Positions 1 to 5,507 of a stretch of 5,507 nt of DNA are shown piece after piece. Below the pieces are notes generated by a model, which worked only from the letters and a program-made list of their open reading frames with translations, was not told the DNA's origin and did no database searches. This DNA comes from Chloroflexota bacterium (GTDB lineage: Bacteria; Chloroflexota; Limnocylindria; Limnocylindrales; CSP1-4): contig JAJYDP010000370.1 of assembly GCA_021777365.1 (NCBI GenBank), positions 1 to 5,507 on the forward strand, in the 5' to 3' direction. Numbering within the stretch: position 1 is the first letter of the stretch; every line of letters begins with the position of its first letter. A program made the translations under genes and the position numbers.

Positions 1-1397
1 TGGCACGCGCCGCATGACTGGCTGGCGGGATCGTCGGACGTCACGCTGGCCTTGTGATCGAAGACCCAGAGCCGGTCGTTGTGGCTGTCCGGGCGCTGGC
101 CGATCAGGACGCCGGATTCGATGCTTCCGATCTGCGGGAAAGTGTGACACGTCGCGCACTGCGACGGGATCGTCTCGTCCGAGAGCGCGCCCTTGACCAC
201 CTTGTAGTGCGCGCCGTCGTGGCAGCGGAAGCAGCCGGGCGCGGTCTGGTGCCCCAGGTTGTTCGGGTACGTCGCCTGTGTGACCCGCATGTCGGGGGTC
301 GCCACCAGCCGGTAGATGGTCTGGAGGCTCGTGATGGCGTTGTCGATCGCCGTGCGCTGCTCGGCGGCCACCAGCGGATAGCGTTGCGTGTAGAAGCCGC
401 GCAGGCCGGCGATCGCGCGATCGGCATCGGCGACCGAGGCGTACTCCACCGACAGGCGGTCGCTCGCCTCGCGCTTGATCCAGGGCAGCTGCCTGCTGAT
501 CTCACCGCTGTCGATGTGATCGTCGATCGACTCGTCGATGCCGGGCACACCGTGCCCGATCCGGTTGTGGCAGTCGATACAGTCCATCTGCCGGAGACCT
601 GCCGAGCGGAGGCGTTCGATGTCGGGAGCCACGTCGGCCGAGACGGTCACGGCGTCCGCGGCGATGAACTCCTCACGTTCCCCGGTGGGCCCCACGATGG
701 CGACGTAGTCGATCTTCTGGGCGCGCTCATGAGTGGCCGCGTACTCGACGTCCGACGCGATGTGCCAGTGCACCCCGCGTGGGGTCGTGTCCTCGCCGGT
801 GCCACCTCTCCGGCCAGTGGCCCCGGCTGCCCCGCCGGCGCTCGTCGTCCCGTCGGCGGCAACGTTGCCGCTGCCCGCGGCGGGAGTCGACCCGAAGCCG
901 AAGGGCCGCACGACGAGCGCGATCGCGTCTCGCGTCGACGTCTCGTCGAGCTGGTATCGGTTCTGGAGGACGAGCTTGATCGGGCCACCGTTGGCGATGA
1001 GCGGCCCGATGTCGTGGCACTTGAGGCAGGTGACGCTGGTTGGCGGCAGGAGGGCGTGGTCGGGCGCCGGGATCGGCCTGGGGAACGTCCCCGTCAGCAC
1101 CTGGACGAGCTGCTTCGTGCCGTTGATCTTCGCCTTGACCCAGCCCGCGATGCCCGGCTCCGTGTGGCACTGGACGCACGCCACCTCGCGGTGTGGCGAC
1201 ATCTCGTACGCCTTGAGCTCCGGGCCCATGGTGTGGCAGCGACCACAGAAATCCGCGGTCTCGGTCCATTGCACGGCGACGACCGTGCCGATCGTGGAAG
1301 TCGCGCCGAGCGCCGCGACGAGGATGAACAGGGTGAACAGCCCGCGGCGGCTCGACAGCGGCGGGTGGGGGATGCGCCGGAGGGCGCGCCCGATCAC
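1..1397 (-). CDS. NapC/NirT-type multihaem c-type cytochrome, membrane-anchored (3' end cut by window edge)
   Basis: A likely quinol-oxidising cytochrome that passes electrons from the membrane quinone pool to an outside partner. About 465 residues are visible and the frame is open to the left edge. Residues about 20-42 form one hydrophobic N-terminal anchor helix. Seven CXXCH haem sites follow: CGRCH 51, CVQCH 74, CLKCH 124, CIDCH 273, CFRCH 389, CATCH 414 and CGACH 462, the last ending on the edge. The stretch from haem 1 to about residue 110 (CHTM, SPH, GWVKAKING, FPRPIP) matches NapC/NirT/NrfH-family patterns. Met57 in CHTM is placed like the haem 1 axial Met of NrfH. A VHWH motif lies at 209-212, after a Gly/Ala/Thr-rich insert at about 169-208. 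The GTG start was chosen because it overlaps the thioredoxin stop as GTGA, has GGAGG ten bases upstream, and directly precedes the anchor helix. The haem count beyond the edge and the final electron acceptor are unknown. Confidence 0.93.
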   Translation of the reverse strand, partial: MIGRALRRIPHPPLSSRRGLFTLFILVAALGATSTIGTVVAVQWTETADFCGRCHTMGPELKAYEMSPHREVACVQCHTEPGIAGWVKAKINGTKQLVQVLTGTFPRPIPAPDHALLPPTSVTCLKCHDIGPLIANGGPIKLVLQNRYQLDETSTRDAIALVVRPFGFGSTPAAGSGNVAADGTTSAGGAAGATGRRGGTGEDTTPRGVHWHIASDVEYAATHERAQKIDYVAIVGPTGEREEFIAADAVTVSADVAPDIERLRSAGLRQMDCIDCHNRIGHGVPGIDESIDDHIDSGEISRQLPWIKREASDRLSVEYASVADADRAIAGLRGFYTQRYPLVAAEQRTAIDNAITSLQTIYRLVATPDMRVTQATYPNNLGHQTAPGCFRCHDGAHYKVVKGALSDETIPSQCATCHTFPQIGSIESGVLIGQRPDSHNDRLWVFDHKASVTSDDPASQSCGAC

Positions 1398-2020
1398 CCG
1401 GTGAGTCCCTCCAGCGCGGCGCGCATCGACTGCGGGTCGAGGCTGCCGATCCTGAGCCTGGCGAGCTTGCCCGAGGAGTCGATGAAGAAGTGGGACGGAA
1501 TGCCGAGGATGCGGTACTGGGCGGCCAGCCGTTCGTCGGGATCGGGCACCGTCAGGTAGCTGATGCCCACCCGCGTCGAGTAGTCGCGGACGGCAGCGGC
1601 ATCCTCCGACATGAAGACCTGGAGGACCACGAGCCCCCGCGCCTCGAAACCGCGGTACGCGGCCTCCACGTCCGGGTTCTCGGCACGGCACGGCTGGCAC
1701 CAGCTGGCGCCGAAGGTCAGCCAGACCGGGTGCCCGATGTAGTCGCTCAGGCGGACCTGACGCCCGTCTGTGGTCGTCGCCGTGAAGTCAGGCGCGGACT
1801 TGCCGACGACGGGTGCCGCGCCCGACGCAGTGCCGCTGACCGACACGGCGGTAACGCCGCCGGCGGCCCCCCCCGATGCGCCCCGATCGGAGAGGAACGC
1901 GGCGGCCAGGATGACCCCCGCCGTGACGGCCAGGATCAGCAGGGTAGTGATCGTGCCGGCCGGGCGGCGACCGGTGGCGTGCTCGCCGGTGGCCCGTGCC
2001 TGGGCTCCAATCGCTCGCAT
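1394..2020 (-). CDS. resA: ResA/TlpA-type membrane-anchored thiol-disulfide oxidoreductase
   Basis: A thioredoxin-fold protein of 208 residues, held at the outer face of the membrane. In System II such proteins reduce the disulfide that forms in apocytochrome CXXCH motifs, using electrons from CcdA. One N-terminal helix lies at about residues 23-43. A Gly/Ala/Ser/Thr linker follows (about 46-70), then the domain entry APDF (76-79). The active site is W107-C108-Q109-P110-C111 within GASWCQPCRAENPD, and the cis-proline region is GIPSHFFID, with Pro175. The active site is CQPC, not the CEPC of Bacillus ResA; this is a common TlpA-like variant and both catalytic cysteines are kept. The ATG has GGAG seven bases upstream, and a second AGGAG touching it. 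The gene lies 35 bases after ccsA, and its TGA overlaps the GTG start of the multihaem cytochrome. The assignment to cytochrome c maturation instead of general thiol reduction rests on these neighbours. Confidence 0.92.
   Translation of the reverse strand: MRAIGAQARATGEHATGRRPAGTITTLLILAVTAGVILAAAFLSDRGASGGAAGGVTAVSVSGTASGAAPVVGKSAPDFTATTTDGRQVRLSDYIGHPVWLTFGASWCQPCRAENPDVEAAYRGFEARGLVVLQVFMSEDAAAVRDYSTRVGISYLTVPDPDERLAAQYRILGIPSHFFIDSSGKLARLRIGSLDPQSMRAALEGLTG
1406..1412 (-). promoter_or_regulatory. Ribosome binding site of the multihaem cytochrome gene
   Basis: The minus strand reads GGAGGGA inside the end of the thioredoxin gene, with GGAGG ending ten bases before the GTG codon at 1397. 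It decides the start, because GTG has no other support in sequence and the next in-frame methionine lies past the anchor helix. Confidence 0.65.
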
Positions 2021-2031
2021 CTCCTGGCTCC
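2021..2031 (-). promoter_or_regulatory. Ribosome binding site of the resA-like gene
   Basis: In the 35-base gap after ccsA, the minus strand reads GGAGCCAGGAG directly before the ATG. The upstream GGAG has the better spacing of seven bases; the AGGAG that touches the ATG is too close to act normally. Confidence 0.65.
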
Positions 2032-2055
2032 GTTCTTCCGGCCGTGGCCGATCTG

Positions 2056-2964
2056 CTAGTTCAGGCCGCTGTAGCTATGGAGGCCGCCGAAGAAGAGGTT
2101 GCCGAAGTACGTGAACAACGTCGCGGCGAACCCGATGACGAGCAGCCAGGCGGCGCGCGATCCGCGCCAGCCGCGGACCACCCGGGCATGGAGGTAGGCG
2201 CCGTAGATGAGCCACGTCACGAGCGACGCCGTCTCCTTGGGATCCCAGCTCCAGTAGCTGCCCCATGCGACGTCCGCCCACACCGCGCCGAGCACGATGG
2301 TGAGGGTGAGGAAGGGGAAGCCGATCACGACGGAGCGGTACGAGATCTCGTCGAGCAGCTCCGGGCGCGGCAGCCCGCGCCGACCCGTCTCCGGCTGGAT
2401 CAGGTGAAGGACCGCGGCCGCGAACGCGACCGAGAACGTCCCGTAGGCGACGATCGCCACCGCGACGTGAACGGTGAGCAGAAGGTTGTTCTGGAGCGCC
2501 GGCACGAGCGGTTCGGACGCTGAGCGGATCGTGGTGGCGTACAGGAGCAGGGCCAGCGCGATGGGGAGGGCGATGAGTCCGAGGACGCGCTGGTGGTACC
2601 GGCGCTCGAAGTACAGGTAGACCCCCGTGACGCCCCACCCGAAGGCGACGGAGAACTCGTACATGTTGGCGAACGGTCCGTGGCCCACCGCGATCGTGCG
2701 GAAGAGGAGCGAGGCGGTCAGGAAGACGAACGTGAGCCACGCGATCAGCGTTCCGTACGTCGCCAGCCCGCTCGGGCCGCGCGTCACGATCGTCACCGAG
2801 GCGCTGCCGCCCACGGGCGAGGCGCCTGCGCCCGCCCCCGCCGGTGCCAGGACCGTGCGCCGGTGCGCAACGCGCACGGATGCGAACGCGGCCCCGTAGC
2901 AGAGGAGCGCCAGCGCCGCCGACAGGAGGCCGGCGACGAAGCTGTACTCCGACATCTTGAACAT
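2056..2964 (-). CDS. ccsA: CcsA/ResC, haem-handling subunit of the System II cytochrome c synthase
   Basis: A polytopic membrane protein of 302 residues that, with ResB/Ccs1, moves haem to the outer face and joins it to reduced CXXCH cysteines. The tryptophan-rich WWD signature is W229 through WGSYWSWDPKE (234-244), the diagnostic CcsA/ResC/CcmF-type haem-binding motif. His166 and His296 flank it, in the positions of the two external haem-ligand histidines of studied CcsBA fusions. His259, in the helix after the WWD motif, matches the transmembrane histidine. Another conserved block, GHGPFANMYEF, is at 94-104. A Gly/Ala/Ser-rich loop sits at about 41-57. The start at 2964 gives MFKMSEYSF directly before the first helix and has AAGGGA seven bases upstream. 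An in-frame ATG at 3087 would extend the protein 41 residues into the end of resB with a Ser/Arg-rich, non-family sequence, so I reject it. A third choice, three codons downstream at 2955, lacks a good ribosome binding site. Confidence 0.96.
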   Translation of the reverse strand: MFKMSEYSFVAGLLSAALALLCYGAAFASVRVAHRRTVLAPAGAGAGASPVGGSASVTIVTRGPSGLATYGTLIAWLTFVFLTASLLFRTIAVGHGPFANMYEFSVAFGWGVTGVYLYFERRYHQRVLGLIALPIALALLLYATTIRSASEPLVPALQNNLLLTVHVAVAIVAYGTFSVAFAAAVLHLIQPETGRRGLPRPELLDEISYRSVVIGFPFLTLTIVLGAVWADVAWGSYWSWDPKETASLVTWLIYGAYLHARVVRGWRGSRAAWLLVIGFAATLFTYFGNLFFGGLHSYSGLN

Positions 2965-2971
2965 GCATCCG

Positions 2972-2977
2972 TCCCTT
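2972..2977 (-). promoter_or_regulatory. Ribosome binding site of ccsA
   Basis: The minus strand reads AAGGGA seven bases before the ATG at 2964, in the 16-base gap after the resB stop. It supports this ATG over the in-frame ATGs at 3087 and 2955. Confidence 0.55.
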
Positions 2978-2980
2978 CGT

Positions 2981-4438
2981 TCAGCTCTCTGCCCGACCCG
3001 CGAGGTCGCGGCGAAGGTCCTCGATGAGGCGCTGGAATTCGGACTGGAACGCGACGTCGTGGCGGACGAGCGCGCCGACCCGGACACCGGTCCCGTCGCG
3101 CGTGCCGCTGATCTGCGCCCAGATCCGCCGGTTCGGGAAGAAGAAGACGAGGCAGACCCCGAGCATCAGGGCGATCGCCCCGGACCAGACCAGGATCGCG
3201 CCCGGGTCGCGCGCCACGATGAGCCCGGTGAACTGGCGTTCCCGGACGAAGGTGACGTCGAGCGGGCCGATCGTGGCCGGCTTGCCCTGGTCGATCACCT
3301 TGAGGTCGACCGGTGTCTGCGACCCGATCGGGTAGACCTCCACCTGGATCTGGCCAGGCTTGATCGTCGGGCTCACCTCGCCCGATGCGGCGGCGACGAC
3401 GAGCACTCGAAGGCCCTGCTCGGCCAGCGCGATCTGCCCGATCCGCTCGCTCCCGTCGTTCGACCCGAAGAGGAGCGGCACACCGCGGTCGAACAGGACG
3501 TTGCCGTTCGCGTCCGCGATCCGCACGGCCGCGGCCGGCCCGAAGAAGGACTGGTAGAAGCTGACGTCGCCGTAGCGCAGGGGCTGGTTGACGCGCACGG
3601 TCTGCGCCGCCACCTGCACCCCGTCCCGGTACAGGACGATGTCACTGGCGTAATCGCTCGGTGCCCCGGTCTCGGCGTTGTACGAATCGGTGAACGCCGT
3701 GGCCTCGAGCGTCAGGCCGGTCCCATTGCCCACGTCGACCAGCGAGCCGATGGGCGCCGCGAAGTCCCCGTTCCGGAACCCGAAGCTCGTCCCGATGATG
3801 ACGCCACCGAGGACGAGGACGAGGCTGAGGTGTGCGATGACCGTCCCGAACGGGGCCCACCGGAAGCGATCCGCGTAGACATGGATGCGGTCGTCTTGCA
3901 TGACCACCAGGGTCCGGAACCGGCGGCGGCGCAGGGCGGCGACCGCGCGGTCCGCGGTCACCCGGATGGGCTCCTCGCCAGCGATCGTCGCGCCCATCGC
4001 GGCATGATCGAAGAACGCCGGGCTCATCTCGAGGCGCGGGTGGGTGGCCTGGCGCCAGAGATGCGGCGCCCGGTTTGCGGAGCAGGCGACCACGCTCGTC
4101 ATCAGGAGCGCGACGAGGCCCCGGAACCAGATCGAGCCGAACATGGAGAAGAAGCCGAGCGCGTCGAGGATGCCTGTCCAGCCCCCGTACTTCGCGCGGA
4201 CCGAGGCGAGCCACGCGTCGTGGGCGGCCGGATCGCTTGACAGGCCGGGCGGCGCCTGGACGACCAGCGTCCCGATGAGCCCGAGCACGGCCACGCCCAG
4301 GATCAGCGCGAGACCGGTGCGCATCGAGATGAACACGCGCCAGATCCGCTCGAGCAGATCGGCCGGTGAGATCGCGAGCGCGCCGTCGAGGTCGTCCGCC
4401 GGCTCCGCGATCGGCCGGCCGTGGACCGTCTCACTCAT
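2981..4438 (-). CDS. resB: ResB/Ccs1, partner subunit of the System II cytochrome c synthase
   Basis: A membrane protein of 485 residues that forms the cytochrome c synthase complex with CcsA. The layout is the usual ResB one: helices at about residues 41-60, 94-119 and 197-216, a large external domain at about 217-410, then a last helix at about 414-434 ending FFFPNRRIWA (432-441), a typical ResB exit motif. His203 in the third helix (VIAHLSLVLVLGG) is the best candidate for a haem-contacting transmembrane histidine. The block NQPLRYGDVSFYQSFFG (284-300) matches the conserved N-x-PL...YQS segment of the ResB external domain. The start follows the ccdA stop by 12 bases, with GAGG overlapping that stop, ten bases before the ATG. 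The length is normal for the family. A cytoplasmic tail of about 50 residues rich in Arg and Glu closes the protein. The gene is separate from ccsA here, unlike the fused CcsBA of epsilon-type bacteria. Confidence 0.95.
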   Translation of the reverse strand: MSETVHGRPIAEPADDLDGALAISPADLLERIWRVFISMRTGLALILGVAVLGLIGTLVVQAPPGLSSDPAAHDAWLASVRAKYGGWTGILDALGFFSMFGSIWFRGLVALLMTSVVACSANRAPHLWRQATHPRLEMSPAFFDHAAMGATIAGEEPIRVTADRAVAALRRRRFRTLVVMQDDRIHVYADRFRWAPFGTVIAHLSLVLVLGGVIIGTSFGFRNGDFAAPIGSLVDVGNGTGLTLEATAFTDSYNAETGAPSDYASDIVLYRDGVQVAAQTVRVNQPLRYGDVSFYQSFFGPAAAVRIADANGNVLFDRGVPLLFGSNDGSERIGQIALAEQGLRVLVVAAASGEVSPTIKPGQIQVEVYPIGSQTPVDLKVIDQGKPATIGPLDVTFVRERQFTGLIVARDPGAILVWSGAIALMLGVCLVFFFPNRRIWAQISGTRDGTGVRVGALVRHDVAFQSEFQRLIEDLRRDLAGRAES

Positions 4439-4448
4439 CTTGGGGAAA

Positions 4449-4452
4449 CCTC
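4449..4452 (-). promoter_or_regulatory. Weak ribosome binding site of resB overlapping the ccdA stop codon
   Basis: The minus strand reads TGAGG, so the ccdA TGA shares bases with GAGG, ten bases before the resB ATG. The match is short; closeness to the ccdA stop may help initiation. Confidence 0.4.
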
Positions 4453-5218
4453 ACGAGAGCGGGCCGACCAGCCCGGACAGGCGGACGAACGCGTTGGTGA
4501 TCATCAGGAACCCCACCGACGCGAGCATCGCGCCGGTCACCGCGGAGACGAGCCGGTGGTGATCGCGAAGCCAGCCGAGACGGGCACTGACGGCGGTGGC
4601 GCCCACCGCCACGAGGACGAAGGGGATGGCGAGGCCCGCCGCGTACGCGATCAGGAGGATGGTGCCCTGGGCGACGCTCGAGCTCACCGACGCGAGGCCG
4701 ATGATCCCGCCCAGGATCGGGCCGATGCACGGCGTCCACCCGGCCGCGAAGACGATGCCGAGCAGGGCAGATCGGGTGTAGCTCGGGGTCCGGTCCGGGG
4801 CGGCACCTGCGCCGCGGAACCCCGTCCCGCCGGCGGCACCGAAGCCGGCCGCTCCCGTCGCGAACGGTCCGATCGGCAGGCGGACCTCCCGGTACAGGGC
4901 GGCCACGTCAATGAGCCCCGCCACGTGCAGCCCCATGAAGACGAGCACCGCGCCCCCAGCCTGCCGCAGGAACCCCGCGTAGTCGCGCAGGACGTACCCG
5001 ACGAGCCCGATCGAGGCCCACAGCCCGATGAAGACGGCCGAGAACCCGATCACGAAGGCGAGGGCCTGGGCGAACGCGGTCCTGCGGCGCGCCGCCGACC
5101 CGTCCGGCATGGTGCCCACCATGTACCCCACGTACGCGGGGACGAGTGGCAGGCAGCACGGCGAGGCGAAAGAGACGATCCCGCCGAGGAACGCGACCAG
5201 GATCCCGATCCCGCCCAT
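4451..5218 (-). CDS. ccdA: CcdA, transmembrane thiol-reductant conduit
   Basis: A six-helix membrane protein of 255 residues, of the DsbD beta-domain/CcdA family, that carries electrons from cytoplasmic thioredoxin to outward-facing thioredoxins such as the ResA-like protein encoded three genes downstream. The redox pair is Cys21 in FASPCCLPLVPAYVGYM (17-33) and Cys164 in AAGWTPCIGPILGG (158-171), both at the usual places in helices 1 and 4. Cys22 is an extra neighbouring cysteine where many homologues have valine. Between helices 3 and 4 lies a long Gly/Ala-rich loop (about 117-147). The open frame runs on upstream to 5440, but that part overlaps the TPR gene and reads as Arg/Asp/Gly-rich non-family sequence. 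The ATG at 5218 puts MGGIGILVAFLGG exactly at helix 1. No clear Shine-Dalgarno sequence precedes it; it begins 5 bases after the TPR stop codon, so translation may depend on re-initiation by ribosomes finishing that gene. Confidence 0.95.
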   Translation of the reverse strand: MGGIGILVAFLGGIVSFASPCCLPLVPAYVGYMVGTMPDGSAARRRTAFAQALAFVIGFSAVFIGLWASIGLVGYVLRDYAGFLRQAGGAVLVFMGLHVAGLIDVAALYREVRLPIGPFATGAAGFGAAGGTGFRGAGAAPDRTPSYTRSALLGIVFAAGWTPCIGPILGGIIGLASVSSSVAQGTILLIAYAAGLAIPFVLVAVGATAVSARLGWLRDHHRLVSAVTGAMLASVGFLMITNAFVRLSGLVGPLS

Positions 5219-5223
5219 CGCCG

Positions 5224-5507
5224 TCAGCGGCCGCTCGAGGGCAGCGCAAAGGATGTCGGGGCGTCCGACCCCGACGCGCCCGGCGCGCTCGAGCTCGTCA
5301 CGTCCGGGCCGGATGCCGGCACCGTCGACGGCGAGCCAGCGCCAGTCGCGGCCGGGCTGGCCGTCGCCAGGCTCGCGAGGTGGGTCTGGACCGTCCGGGC
5401 CACGTCGGTCGTGGGATCGATCTCGATGACCTTGTCCCACATCGCCCGGACCTGTGTCATGTCGGGCGGGTTCGTGCTGAGGTAGACGTACCCGAGGTCG
5501 TAGTAGG
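5224..5507 (-). CDS. C-terminal part of a TPR-like protein (5' end cut by window edge)
   Basis: Only the last 93 complete residues are visible and the frame is open to the right edge. The visible start, YYDLGYVYLSTNPPD, followed by MWDKVIEIDPTT and VARTVQTHLASL, has the spacing and key residues of a tetratricopeptide repeat: a small residue and tyrosines in helix A, then a helix B ending in I-D-P. After residue about 52 of the visible part, the rest is a low-complexity tail of Ala, Ser, Pro, Gly and Thr with no predicted fold, ending GR before TGA. TPRs bind other proteins. The position five bases ahead of ccdA puts the gene in the cytochrome maturation operon, but its function cannot be read from this fragment. 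By analogy, the TPR part of CcmI in System I holds apocytochrome; a similar role here is only an inference. The N-terminal location signal or extra domains are outside the window. Confidence 0.75.
   Translation of the reverse strand, partial: YYDLGYVYLSTNPPDMTQVRAMWDKVIEIDPTTDVARTVQTHLASLATASPAATGAGSPSTVPASGPDVTSSSAPGASGSDAPTSFALPSSGR

Larger units (their letters stand above)
1..5507 (-). other. Probable single operon for System II cytochrome c maturation and its multihaem client
   Basis: Six genes point the same way with gaps of 5, 12, 16 and 35 bases and one 4-base overlap. No inverted repeat followed by a T-run was seen between them, and no gap is long enough for a usual promoter. The order TPR, ccdA, resB, ccsA, resA-like, cytochrome places the machinery first and the substrate last. 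The operon promoter must be upstream of 5507 and its terminator beyond position 1 on the left. Confidence 0.8.

Noticed and set aside
727..1269. Minus-strand frame of 180 codons within the cytochrome gene
   Set aside because: It is in a different frame from the CXXCH motifs, and its translation is Arg/Pro-rich without motifs.
54..1559. Open plus-strand frame of 501 codons opposite the multihaem cytochrome gene
   Set aside because: It lies antisense to a gene with seven in-frame CXXCH motifs, and its translation is rich in Arg, Asp, Val and Ala with no fold or motif. Long antisense frames are expected in high-GC coding DNA.
2965..3087. N-terminal extension of CcsA to the ATG at 3087
   Set aside because: It would overlap the end of resB by more than 100 bases and adds a Ser/Arg-rich stretch not seen in CcsA. 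The ATG at 2964 has a ribosome binding site and leads straight into helix 1.
2957..4240. Open plus-strand frame of 427 codons opposite resB
   Set aside because: The composition is dominated by Arg, Asp, Glu and Pro, with no recognisable domain. It is the shadow of resB, whose family motifs are clear.
5219..5440. N-terminal extension of CcdA to the ATG at 5440
   Set aside because: This part is the TPR gene read in another frame; the CcdA family begins at the ATG at 5218.
4421..5485. Open plus-strand frame of 354 codons opposite ccdA and the TPR gene
   Set aside because: It is an Arg/Glu/Asp/Gly-rich shadow translation that spans two well-supported minus-strand genes.
1..5507. Search by eye for CRISPR arrays, insertion sequence ends, tRNA genes, riboswitches and rho-independent terminators
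   Set aside because: No spaced direct repeats, transposase motifs, cloverleaf sequence or hairpin plus T-run were seen. The sequence is nearly all coding.

Overview
The window is GC-rich bacterial DNA, with G or C at most third codon positions. It is almost entirely coding, on the minus strand only. It holds six adjacent, same-direction genes, read from high to low coordinates: a TPR protein (cut at its N-terminus by the right edge), ccdA, resB/ccs1, ccsA/resC, a resA/tlpA-type thioredoxin, and a NapC/NirT-type multihaem c-type cytochrome (cut at its C-terminus by the left edge). Spacings are 5, 12, 16 and 35 bases, then a 4-base overlap, so this looks like one operon. Its promoter and terminator lie outside the window. 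There is no gene-free stretch longer than 35 bases.

The four central genes form a complete System II (Ccs/Res) cytochrome c maturation pathway. CcdA carries reducing power across the membrane. The ResA-like thioredoxin uses it to keep the haem-binding CXXCH cysteines of apocytochromes reduced. ResB and CcsA form the haem-handling synthase that attaches haem outside the membrane. The last gene encodes an obvious client: a membrane-anchored cytochrome with seven CXXCH motifs inside the window. Its N-terminal part resembles the NrfH/NapC quinol dehydrogenases. Its start codon overlaps the stop codon of the thioredoxin gene, which ties its translation to that of the maturation factors. The TPR protein at the upstream end has no assigned function; a role in holding partner proteins is a guess.

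Separate resB and ccsA genes with ccdA and a resA-like gene are typical of System II users such as Gram-positive bacteria, Chloroflexota, cyanobacteria and some delta-type Proteobacteria. The high GC, the Gly/Ala/Ser/Thr-rich linkers and the linked NapC/NirT-type multihaem protein would fit a high-GC Chloroflexota or Actinobacteria-like lineage. That placement is a guess, since no taxonomic marker is present.

I do not see a new class of system. The points most worth a second look are the client cytochrome's unusual low-complexity insert, its translational coupling, the adjacent TPR gene, and recurrent low-complexity linkers in five of the six proteins.
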